NCBI GenBank assembly: GCA_021823555.1
Contig: JAKANW010000200.1
Coordinates: forward strand, 1 to 6,058
Direction of reading: 5' to 3'
Source: Chloroflexota bacterium
GTDB taxonomy: Bacteria; Chloroflexota; Anaerolineae; Anaerolineales; Villigracilaceae
DNA length: 6,058 bases
The position numbers and the translations under genes are program-made. The notes beneath the pieces are model-generated. The model searched no databases and had not been told where the DNA came from. It saw only the letters and a list, made by a program, of their open reading frames with translations. Shown piece after piece: positions 1 to 5,166 of this stretch. Within the stretch, counting starts at the first letter, position 1; every line of letters begins with the position of its first letter.

Positions 1-1
1 G

Positions 2-1123
2 CAGGTGGGCAACTTCACGCAGACTTTTGCCGGCGAATCCACGTTCACCAACGCGCAGATGAGTCGACTCACCGGCTTAATCGTACGCGCCAACGCGCCT
101 TGGTTCCCGCTCAACTGGGCCGGGCGCGGCTTGGTGGACATCGGCGAGGGCCGCTGGCTTTCTGGGACGATGCTGTTGGTCCTGACCCTCGGCCTATGCG
201 TCATTGGATTTTGGTTCGCGTTGACCACTGCCGAACGTTGGTACTACACCGGGTGGGCCAGCATGCAGGTAGTCACGCGCAAGAAGCGGACGGCACGGGT
301 CACGTCTCCGGCCACGGACCTTGGGACGGGTCTGCCCTCGTGGGCCGAACGCCTCTTCCCCGCGCCCCTGCGCGCCATCATTGGCAAGGATTTCCTTACC
401 CTGCGGCGTGACTTGCGTAATTTGTCGCAGATCATCTCGCCGCTGATTTTGGGCGTGGTTTACACTCTGGCGATCTTCCAATCGGGCGGCGAACCGCCTC
501 CGGGTCAAGGTAACGCACCGGCCTGGTTCATGGAGTCACTGCATGTGATTCTGACGTATAGCAGTGTTGGCATCGCGCTCTTCGTCGGCTGGATGCTGCT
601 TGGCCGACTGGCCGGCATGAGCTTTTCGAAGGAAGGCAAGAGTTATTGGGTGCTAAAGTCCGCGCCCCTGCGCGCCAGCGACCTGCTGACGGCTAAGTTT
701 CTAGTGGCCTACGTGCCCACCCTGACCATGGGCTGGTTCTTTGTGATTGTCATTTCGCTGGTACAAAAAATTTCCGCGGCCGGATTTTTGTACAGCTTGC
801 TGGCGGTGGCGCTCTCACTGGCGGGGATGAATGGCATCATGATCGCTTTCGGCGCAGCCGGGGCCAACTTCAATTGGGATGACCCGCGCAGGATGAATGC
901 CGGTTCGCTCGGCTGTCTTGGACAGATCGTCACCATGCTGGTTCTGCCGATTGTGTTTGGCGTGTTTGTCGCGCCGATTTGGCTGGCAGCTGCCGCCCAG
1001 CTGCCGCTGGGATACGCGTATTTGTTCGGCGCGATCCTTGGGACGGTGGTTAATCTGCTGTGCGCCTACCTGCCGCTCAAATTTGTGGAAGCGCGGGTGC
1101 AGCGACTCGGCGAGGTTGAATAG
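2..1123 (+). CDS. ABC-2-type exporter permease subunit, 3' part of gene
   Basis: This is the C-terminal part of a polytopic membrane permease, probably the transmembrane subunit of an ABC exporter. The reading frame is open to the left edge, so the true start lies outside the window and the GTG at 5 need not be a start. Counting from position 5, hydrophobic spans lie near residues 53-73, 142-158, 180-200, 233-253, 260-284, 306-330 and 335-358. Two signatures support the assignment: SFSKEGKSYWVLKSAPL at 206-222 and NFNWDDPRRM at 288-297. As I recall, these match the putative ABC exporter family (Pfam ABC_tran_2 type), in which a cytosolic loop carries a 'S-x-E-G-K-x-Y-W-x-L-K-x-x-P' block. About 370 residues are seen; full members are usually longer than 500. 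The ATPase partner would be expected upstream, outside the window. The substrate cannot be told. The family is fairly sure; the transport role is inferred. Confidence 0.8.
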   Translation, partial: QVGNFTQTFAGESTFTNAQMSRLTGLIVRANAPWFPLNWAGRGLVDIGEGRWLSGTMLLVLTLGLCVIGFWFALTTAERWYYTGWASMQVVTRKKRTARVTSPATDLGTGLPSWAERLFPAPLRAIIGKDFLTLRRDLRNLSQIISPLILGVVYTLAIFQSGGEPPPGQGNAPAWFMESLHVILTYSSVGIALFVGWMLLGRLAGMSFSKEGKSYWVLKSAPLRASDLLTAKFLVAYVPTLTMGWFFVIVISLVQKISAAGFLYSLLAVALSLAGMNGIMIAFGAAGANFNWDDPRRMNAGSLGCLGQIVTMLVLPIVFGVFVAPIWLAAAAQLPLGYAYLFGAILGTVVNLLCAYLPLKFVEARVQRLGEVE

Positions 1124-1172
1124 AGATGACTGTTCGGTTAGGACGCCGCGTTTTTTTTGCATACAAGTTGAT

Positions 1173-1201
1173 TTTTCAAAACCGTCCTGTTGGCCTATAA
1201 T
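1173..1201 (+). promoter_or_regulatory. Promoter of the tandem protease-inhibitor lipoprotein genes
   Basis: A perfect TATAAT -10 box lies at 1196-1201. Seventeen bases upstream is TTTTCA (1173-1178), which matches four of six positions of TTGACA. Transcription would begin near 1208, about 17 nt before the ATG at 1225. A weak AGGA at 1210-1213 is the only Shine-Dalgarno candidate. The box separates the lipoprotein pair from the upstream permease gene. Confidence 0.6.
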
Positions 1202-1224
1202 GGGGTGCTAGGAATCAGCAAACC

Positions 1225-1644
1225 ATGAAAAAAATATACTTTATCCCTCTCATTGTGGCGTTGACCCTCGTCGCGTGCAGCGCCAAAACTCAAGCCAACC
1301 CCAAGACCTATATTCCTGCCCATCCTACACCTCCCAATGTTCCGGTTGTGACGGACCCGTCCCAGCCCATCGAAGTCAAAGCCGGGGCGCAATTTACGAT
1401 CACGGTCGAGTCCCAGCCCACCTCGAACCTGCATTGGGAAGTGGCCGAGCAATTGGATGTCAAAGTAGTAGATTACGTCTGGAAGGATTTCGTCCCGAAG
1501 ACGCCCGGCGACAACTCACACGGTTGGGACGTCTGGACGTTCAAGGCCATCGCACCGGGCACAACCACCATCACCCTGGCACAGTACCAAGGTGATACGT
1601 TCACTACGGATAAGAAGAACACGTACACCATTGTGGTGAAATGA
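1225..1644 (+). CDS. Chagasin-like (I42 family) lipoprotein, diverged paralog
   Basis: This 139-residue exported lipoprotein has a positively charged start (MKK), a hydrophobic stretch and a lipobox LVAC with the lipidated cysteine at residue 18. A Pro-rich linker (about 20-45) leads to one beta-sandwich domain (about 46-139) of the chagasin/I42 cysteine-peptidase-inhibitor type. It is recognised by the N-terminal I-E-V-x-A-G-x-x-F strand, the H-W pair at 70-71 and DVWTFKA (102-108) followed by APG. The usual NPTTGY inhibitory loop is replaced by QPTSNL at 64-69, and the RPW loop is also absent, so inhibition of papain-like proteases is doubtful. The next gene is a closely related copy; by eye about 36 of 80 aligned domain residues are identical. 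The protein should sit on the outer face of the cytoplasmic membrane. The fold is well supported; the present function is uncertain. Confidence 0.82.
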   Translation: MKKIYFIPLIVALTLVACSAKTQANPKTYIPAHPTPPNVPVVTDPSQPIEVKAGAQFTITVESQPTSNLHWEVAEQLDVKVVDYVWKDFVPKTPGDNSHGWDVWTFKAIAPGTTTITLAQYQGDTFTTDKKNTYTIVVK

Positions 1645-1657
1645 ATTGTAGGAAACG

Positions 1658-2056
1658 ATGAAAAAAGCATTCCCGCTTCTTTTGTTAGCCGCATTGGCGC
1701 TTGGCGCTTGCGGCGGGAAGACCACCCCGGCGCCCACGCCTTCCCTGGTAATCTCCGATCCAGGAAAACAGATCGAAGTCAATGCAGGGAATGAGTTCAA
1801 GATTGTCATCGATTCCAACCCGACCACGGGCTACCACTGGGAACAGATCGGCAACCTCGACGCGGCGGTGGTCCAATTTGTCAGCAAGGATTATCGCACC
1901 GAGGGGACGCCCATGCCGGGTTCAGGCGGTAAGGATGTGTGGACCTTCAAAGCAGTGGCGCCTGGGCAGGCGGCTATCACGCTTGGCTACTATCCGCCCT
2001 CCAACACCCCTGTGGACCCGGCCCAAACCGTGACGTTCACGGTCGTTGTGAAATAA
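1658..2056 (+). CDS. Chagasin-like (I42 family) protease inhibitor lipoprotein
   Basis: This 132-residue lipoprotein has signal-peptide lipobox LGAC with the lipidated cysteine at residue 18, followed by a short Thr/Pro linker. Its domain (about 34-132) keeps two hallmarks of chagasin-type inhibitors of papain-family cysteine peptidases: the NPTTGYHW loop at 54-61, which in the family enters the protease active site, and a Gly-rich loop GSGG at 88-91 leading to DVWTFKA (93-99). The third loop, usually containing RPW, reads YYPPSNTP here, so it is altered. The start at 1658 lies 13 nt after the upstream stop and is preceded by AGGA (1650-1653), which indicates cotranscription with the first paralog. 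It is probably anchored on the outer membrane leaflet, guarding against self-made or foreign cysteine proteases; no such protease gene is in the window. The family call is strong and the target is unknown. Confidence 0.9.
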   Translation: MKKAFPLLLLAALALGACGGKTTPAPTPSLVISDPGKQIEVNAGNEFKIVIDSNPTTGYHWEQIGNLDAAVVQFVSKDYRTEGTPMPGSGGKDVWTFKAVAPGQAAITLGYYPPSNTPVDPAQTVTFTVVVK

Positions 2057-2094
2057 AAAAGTGGAGCGGGATAACATCCCGCTCCACGCTTTTT
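2055..2094. terminator. Bidirectional intrinsic terminator between convergent genes
   Basis: A perfect 12-bp inverted repeat has its left arm GTGGAGCGGGAT at 2061-2072, a three-base loop AAC, and its right arm at 2076-2087. It is followed by T5 at 2090-2094 on the + strand and preceded by A6 at 2055-2060, which gives a U6 tract in the minus-strand transcript. It starts four bases after the stop of the + strand inhibitor gene and lies about 12 bases past the stop of the convergent minus-strand gene, so one element can serve both. Confidence 0.92.
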
Positions 2095-2106
2095 AGGAAG
2101 GTGCGC

Positions 2107-2535
2107 TCACTCCGCGTTGGGGGTTGGGGCCGCAGGCGGCTCGGCGGCCGGGGTGCTCGCCACGGCCGGCTTGGCGTCGAAGGCGACGCGGGCATTCCGT
2201 TTGCCTAGCCAGTAGGCGCCGTAGAGCAGCAGGCCGAGGATGCCCAGGCGGACGATCCATCCTAGGATGAAGAGGCCGCCAAAGAACGGGGAGAGGCCGC
2301 GGCGTCCCACCCTCATCATGGGGCCGAAACCATATTCATCGTTAAAGCCGGGCCGCATCGGCATGACGTAACCTTGCGGAACGCGTTGCAGGTTTGGGGC
2401 GCGGTTGAACGGCATGGCGCGCGCTGACGTGAAGGCAAACATGTGATTCTGCCAGACGAAAACGCCGGCCGCCACAATCGCCACCACCGCCAGCACCAGC
2501 ACGATTCCCAAAATCCATTTCCAAACTTTACTCAT
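2107..2535 (-). CDS. Small membrane protein with two spans, function unknown
   Basis: The 142-residue product has a first hydrophobic span at about 7-28 after a short basic start (MSKVWKW). A Met/Pro/Arg/Gly-rich, probably extracytoplasmic stretch follows (about 40-82), including GFGPMMRVGRRG near 69-80. A second span lies at about 84-108, with a tail from about 120 that is rich in Ala and Pro. I do not recognise a family with a known function. Arg- and Met-rich segments joined to a conserved-looking FFGGLFILGWIVRLG block resemble short, uncharacterised proteins I associate with Chloroflexota, but this is only an impression. It has the only strong Shine-Dalgarno sequence in the window, which supports both the gene and its start. 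It is convergent with the inhibitor pair and divergent from the next + strand gene, so it is transcribed alone. Codon use and GC content look like those of its neighbours. Confidence 0.75.
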   Translation of the reverse strand: MSKVWKWILGIVLVLAVVAIVAAGVFVWQNHMFAFTSARAMPFNRAPNLQRVPQGYVMPMRPGFNDEYGFGPMMRVGRRGLSPFFGGLFILGWIVRLGILGLLLYGAYWLGKRNARVAFDAKPAVASTPAAEPPAAPTPNAE

Positions 2536-2540
2536 ATCGA

Positions 2541-2547
2541 TCTCCTT
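2541..2547 (-). promoter_or_regulatory. Strong ribosome binding site AAGGAGA
   Basis: Read on the minus strand, AAGGAGA ends five bases before the ATG whose first base is at 2535. It fixes the start of the small membrane-protein gene. Other genes in the window have weak or no such site. Confidence 0.85.
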
Positions 2548-2570
2548 TTCATACGGTTGGGATGATACTC

Positions 2571-2593
2571 CCGGATTGTAAAAATATTGTCAA
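2571..2593 (-). promoter_or_regulatory. Candidate promoter elements for the minus-strand gene
   Basis: On the minus strand a perfect TTGACA (positions 2593-2588) is followed seven bases later by TACAAT (2580-2575). Each is a good hexamer, but they are too close to work as a pair. Either TTGACA uses a poor -10 (GAGTAT, 17 bases on, at 2570-2565), or TACAAT acts with a poor -35. Both options leave a leader of roughly 20-35 nt that includes the strong ribosome binding site. Confidence 0.45.
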
Positions 2594-2638
2594 GAGACTA
2601 TGTTGATTTTTGGCAGGATTTGCGCCGGAGAATTCAGG

Positions 2639-2644
2639 TACAAT
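2639..2644 (+). promoter_or_regulatory. -10 box TACAAT, likely leaderless transcript
   Basis: TACAAT ends six bases before the ATG at 2651. A start site about seven bases downstream of the box would fall on the ATG itself, so the mRNA would be leaderless, which fits the lack of a Shine-Dalgarno sequence. No good -35 is seen at 16-18 bases; TTGGCA at 2610-2615 is 23 bases away. Confidence 0.5.
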
Positions 2645-2650
2645 CCGCCC

Positions 2651-3292
2651 ATGTCCAAACTCACCAAATTTCCCCTCGTTTCTTTTATTGTGGTTGTTTT
2701 GCTCATCGGCCTGATGGCGCTCTTCGGCCCGGAGGAGCAGTCGCTAGGTTCCAACGTGCGGATCGTGTACCTGCACGGCGCTTGGGTGTTGACCGCGGAG
2801 ATTGCCTTCCTGACCTCGGCGCTCACGGGACTGGCAGGCCTGCTGGCCCGGAAAGACGGTTTCCACGCTTGGAGCGCCGCGCTTGGCCGCACCGGCATTT
2901 TCTTCTGGGTCACCTACCTGCCGCTTTCACTGCTGGCCATGGAGACGAACTGGAACGGCCTCTTCTTGGCCGAGCCGCGTTTCCGCCTGGCGCTGACCTT
3001 CGCCGTGACGGGCGTGTTGCTGCAGGGTGGCTTGTGGGTCATCAACCAGAAGTGGCTGACTTCGCTGGCGAACATCGCCTACTTCATTGTTTTACGCGTG
3101 GTCTTTGCCACGGCGCAGAACATCATGCACCCGCCGCCCTCGCCGATCTTCAACAGCGGGAATTATGCCATCATTGGTTTCTTCGTTGGCCTGAATTTGC
3201 TCACTTGGCTGGCGGCGTATTTCATGACGCGCTGGTTTTTGGGATTCGGGGATTCGACGATACGGCGCGTCAGCGAGTCAGTGAATCCGTGA
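2651..3292 (+). CDS. Six-span membrane protein, CcmC/CcsA-like layout without WWD motif
   Basis: The 213-residue product has predicted spans near residues 8-25, 42-64, 80-97, 111-131, 137-154 and 172-196. I chose the ATG at 2651 because a hydrophobic N-terminus follows (MSKLTKFPLV) and a TACAAT box sits just upstream; an in-frame ATG at 2600 would add 17 polar residues. Several elements echo CcmC, the cytochrome-c heme-handling protein: six spans, similar size, RIVYLHGAWV at 37-46 (compare R-I-x-Y-x-H-x-x-x-A-W), a Gly/Phe-rich third span, AEPRFRL at 107-113 where CcmC has D-A-R-L, NIAY at 141-144 and a late histidine in MHPPPSP at 159-165. The Trp-rich heme-binding WWD block is reduced to ETNWNG at 98-103. 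No other ccm genes are nearby. The tail from about 200 is encoded by a hairpin region. It is a real membrane protein; the CcmC relation is a hypothesis, and heme binding would rest on H42 and H160. Confidence 0.78.
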   Translation: MSKLTKFPLVSFIVVVLLIGLMALFGPEEQSLGSNVRIVYLHGAWVLTAEIAFLTSALTGLAGLLARKDGFHAWSAALGRTGIFFWVTYLPLSLLAMETNWNGLFLAEPRFRLALTFAVTGVLLQGGLWVINQKWLTSLANIAYFIVLRVVFATAQNIMHPPPSPIFNSGNYAIIGFFVGLNLLTWLAAYFMTRWFLGFGDSTIRRVSESVNP

Positions 3293-3303
3293 TTTACTGA
3301 CTC
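3275..3303 (+). repeat. Hairpin over the junction with the MFS gene
   Basis: The left arm GAGTCAGTGAAT (3275-3286) pairs with the right arm ATTTACTGACTC (3292-3303) over 12 positions, with one G-U pair in RNA and a five-base loop CCGTG. The hairpin includes the stop codon TGA at 3290-3292 of the upstream gene and ends four bases before the MFS ATG at 3308. C5 rather than a T tract follows, so it is not a standard terminator. It may tie MFS translation to ribosomes finishing the upstream gene, protect the mRNA end, or be a small dispersed palindromic repeat. Confidence 0.7.
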
Positions 3304-3307
3304 CCCC

Positions 3308-4453
3308 ATGCCCCGCCTCCGCCTCTTTGCCCTCACGCTCGTCCGCGTGGTGCTCAACACGATGCACCGTATGATCTATCCGTTCCTGGCGGTGTTCGCA
3401 CGCGGCCTGGGCGTGGATGTGACTGCTGTTTCGGCGTTGGTGGCAAACCGCGCCCTGTTTGGCGCGGCCGCTCCGTTTCTATTTCCCTTCCTCGAACCGC
3501 GCGGACGCAAGTTCGGCATGGCATTGGGGCTGGTGCTCTTCATCGCAGGGATGGTTTTGGTGGTGGTCCAACCCAACCTGCTCACCCTGGGGATTGCGCT
3601 GGTGCTGGCGCTTCTGAGCAAGGCCTTCTTCGACCCGTCCGTGCTGGCCTACCTGGCCGACCACAGTTCCTATGAGCAACGCGGCGCGATCACGGCGGTT
3701 TCCGAGTTTGCCTGGTCGCTGTCGTTCATCGTTGGCGTCCCATTCATGGGAATTTTGATCGCCAGGGCTGGATGGTCGTCCCCGTTTGCCGCGCTCGGCC
3801 TGCTGGGATTTCTCGCCCTGTTGGGGATTGTCCTCTTTATTCAAGATTCATCCAAGCCAGCCGCACACAAAGACGGCGCGCTGGGCCACGTGCGCGAGCT
3901 TTTGGCTTCTCCGCTGGTGCTGGCGGGAATCTTCATCGGCATGTTCGCCAGCACGGCTAACGAAGTGATCAACCTAAATTTTGGCTTGTGGCTGGAAGAT
4001 TCCTTCCATTTGCAGATCGCGGCATTGGCTGCGGCCTCAGCGGTGATCGGGTTTTCGGAACTGGGCGGCGAGAGCCTGGTGGCGCTCTTTTCCGACCGGC
4101 TTGGCAAGGTCCGCGCCACGGGTTTGGGGCTGGCAGCCAACTGTCTCGCGTCGCTGCTCTTGCCGGCGCTGGGCCGCACCGAAGCCGGTGCGCTGGCCGG
4201 TCTGTTCCTCTTTTACATTTCGTTCGAGTTCACAATCGTCAGTCAGATTCCGTTGATGAGCGAGATCATGCCTAAGGCGCGTGCCACCACGCTGTCGTTC
4301 AACGCGGCGGGACAGTCGCTTGGCCGCGCGGTCGGTGCGCTGGCTGCGCCTGTGTTTTACGCGCTGGGCTTTTCCATGGCGACCGGCGCGGCGATTGGGA
4401 TTAACGTACTTGGTCTCGCGGCGGTGTGGTATGTTTCAAGGCATCATGAATGA
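3308..4453 (+). CDS. Major facilitator superfamily transporter
   Basis: The 381-residue integral membrane protein has about 12 hydrophobic spans in two halves split by a polar loop at about 180-198 (DSSKPAAHKDGALGH). A motif-A-like basic turn after span 2 reads EPRGRKFG (63-70), and its counterpart in the C-terminal half is SDRLGKVRATG (262-272). The stretch RGAITAVSEFAWSLSFIVG (125-143), leading to GVPFMGIL, fits the conserved fourth and fifth spans of MFS exporters. Length is normal for the superfamily. The substrate cannot be read from sequence; sugar, drug or metabolite efflux are all possible. The ATG at 3308 has no Shine-Dalgarno sequence and follows the upstream stop by 15 bases that are largely inside a hairpin, so translational coupling is plausible. 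It is followed 24 bases later by a methyltransferase gene, probably in the same transcript. The superfamily call is strong. Confidence 0.9.
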   Translation: MPRLRLFALTLVRVVLNTMHRMIYPFLAVFARGLGVDVTAVSALVANRALFGAAAPFLFPFLEPRGRKFGMALGLVLFIAGMVLVVVQPNLLTLGIALVLALLSKAFFDPSVLAYLADHSSYEQRGAITAVSEFAWSLSFIVGVPFMGILIARAGWSSPFAALGLLGFLALLGIVLFIQDSSKPAAHKDGALGHVRELLASPLVLAGIFIGMFASTANEVINLNFGLWLEDSFHLQIAALAAASAVIGFSELGGESLVALFSDRLGKVRATGLGLAANCLASLLLPALGRTEAGALAGLFLFYISFEFTIVSQIPLMSEIMPKARATTLSFNAAGQSLGRAVGALAAPVFYALGFSMATGAAIGINVLGLAAVWYVSRHHE

Positions 4454-4477
4454 CATCGCGCTGAACGATGGATGTAA

Positions 4478-5005
4478 ATGATGATTGCCGCCGTTGTCCT
4501 TCTGCTTTTTGTGCTTGTATTCGCGCTGACCTGGCTTCTCGTCCCCGCGCTCTACGGACTGCCGCCCTTGCCCACCCAGCCGGACCGAATCCGCGCGGCG
4601 CTTCGACTGGCAGACCTCAAAGCGGGTGAGGCCTTCTTTGACCTGGGTGCTGGCGACGGACGGACTCTCGTCATCGCGGCTAAAGAGTTTGGCGCGGTTG
4701 CCACGGGTATCGAGATCGGGCCGGTGCAATGCCTGGTGTGTTGGCTCAATGCGCGGGTGAGTGGAACCAGCTCGAAGGTCCGCGTGAAGCGTGGGGATTT
4801 TTTCAAAGCCGATGTCTCCGCCGCGGACGTGGTCTTCGTCTATGCCACGTCGCGCGAATTGTCGCGTTTGCAGGTGCACCTGCAGAGCCAGCTGCGAAGC
4901 GGCGCGCGCGTGGTGACGGTCGGGTCGAGTTTTTCCGGTTGGGAGCCGGCCAAAGTGGATCGCGAGAATTGGCTGTTTTTGTATGAGATGCCGCCCTTGC
5001 CATAA
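4478..5005 (+). CDS. Membrane-anchored SAM-dependent methyltransferase, FAM173/ATPSCKMT-like
   Basis: The 175-residue protein has one N-terminal membrane span (about 3-24) followed by a compact class I methyltransferase domain. Motif I is FFDLGAGDGRTL (53-64), which forms the S-adenosylmethionine loop. An acidic end of strand 2 follows at E79 in GIEIGP, then RGDFFKADVSAADVVFVYA (105-123) and a late strand GARVVTVGSSFSGWEP (142-157). The combination of an N-terminal anchor, D-L-G-x-G-D-G-R, the GxE motif at strand 2 and the closing GxRVV...W.P resembles FAM173-type enzymes. Known eukaryotic members (ATPSCKMT) trimethylate a lysine on the ATP synthase c subunit, but bacterial substrates are not established to my knowledge. 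The start is one of two adjacent ATGs (4478, 4481) without a clear ribosome binding site. It follows the MFS gene by 24 bases and a terminator follows, so it probably ends the operon. Methyltransferase is near certain; the subfamily is likely. Confidence 0.87.
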   Translation: MMIAAVVLLLFVLVFALTWLLVPALYGLPPLPTQPDRIRAALRLADLKAGEAFFDLGAGDGRTLVIAAKEFGAVATGIEIGPVQCLVCWLNARVSGTSSKVRVKRGDFFKADVSAADVVFVYATSRELSRLQVHLQSQLRSGARVVTVGSSFSGWEPAKVDRENWLFLYEMPPLP

Positions 5006-5006
5006 A

Positions 5007-5036
5007 CCGCGCTGCGAAAGGCGGCTTTTTTCTTTT
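5007..5036 (+). terminator. Probable intrinsic terminator after the methyltransferase gene
   Basis: Just after the stop at 5005, CCGC (5007-5010) can pair with GCGG (5021-5024), or GCTGC (5011-5015) with GCGGC (5021-5025) around loop GAAAG, with one G-U pair. A T-rich tract (T6 C T4, about 5026-5036) follows. The stem is short, but the position and T tract fit an intrinsic terminator that separates this operon from hutI. Confidence 0.6.
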
Positions 5037-5037
5037 C

Positions 5038-5046
5038 TGCTACAAT
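5038..5046 (+). promoter_or_regulatory. Extended -10 promoter of hutI
   Basis: TGC followed by TACAAT (box at 5041-5046) is an extended -10 element. No good -35 is seen, since that position falls inside the preceding terminator, and extended -10 promoters can do without one. Transcription would start near 5053, leaving a leader of about 115 nt before the hutI ATG. Confidence 0.55.
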
Positions 5047-5067
5047 ACGTTTGCAATTTGTAATTCC

Positions 5068-5134
5068 ACGAGGTTTTGTGAAAACCTCGTTCAATTCCTG
5101 GCGAAGTCACCAACCCGCCCCGGGCAGGATTGAA
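5068..5134 (+). promoter_or_regulatory. Structured leader of hutI, two hairpins
   Basis: The first hairpin is a perfect 10-bp stem: ACGAGGTTTT (5068-5077), loop GTG, and AAAACCTCGT (5081-5090). The second pairs TTCAATTCCTG (5090-5100) with CAGGATTGAA (5125-5134) through one bulged T, and encloses a small CCCG/CGGG stem at 5114-5124. Neither is followed by a T tract. The region lies inside the expected hutI leader and may be regulatory. I do not recognise a known riboswitch class. Confidence 0.5.
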
Positions 5135-5166
5135 CACTGAATCACTAATGGAAACCGGTTGCAAAC

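Noticed and set aside
361..677. Exact 17-base repeat CGCGCCCCTGCGCGCCA at 361-377 and 661-677
   Set aside because: The copies lie in the same frame exactly 300 bases apart, both encoding APLRA within the permease. Shared codon choice for a short GC-rich peptide explains it, and nothing flanking is repeated.
1141..1158. T8 run (1151-1158) after the permease gene as a terminator
   Set aside because: The only stem directly before it is a three-base ACG/CGT pair around CCG, too small to be convincing. Termination here is possible but not supported by structure.
2600..2650. Upstream ATG at 2600 as the start of the CcmC-like gene
   Set aside because: It would add 17 residues of non-conserved-looking polar sequence encoded across the TACAAT box. 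The ATG at 2651 gives a typical short polar start followed by a membrane span.
2587..3300. A 237-codon + strand frame overlapping the CcmC-like gene in another frame
   Set aside because: Its translation is rich in Arg, His and Gly without a coherent fold, whereas the overlapping frame gives six clean membrane spans and a start next to a -10 box. The other frame is a shadow.
4436..5164. A 242-codon minus-strand frame across the methyltransferase gene and hutI leader
   Set aside because: It runs antisense to a clear methyltransferase with a SAM-binding motif and through a terminator and promoter region. The composition is low in hydrophobic residues and no domain is visible.
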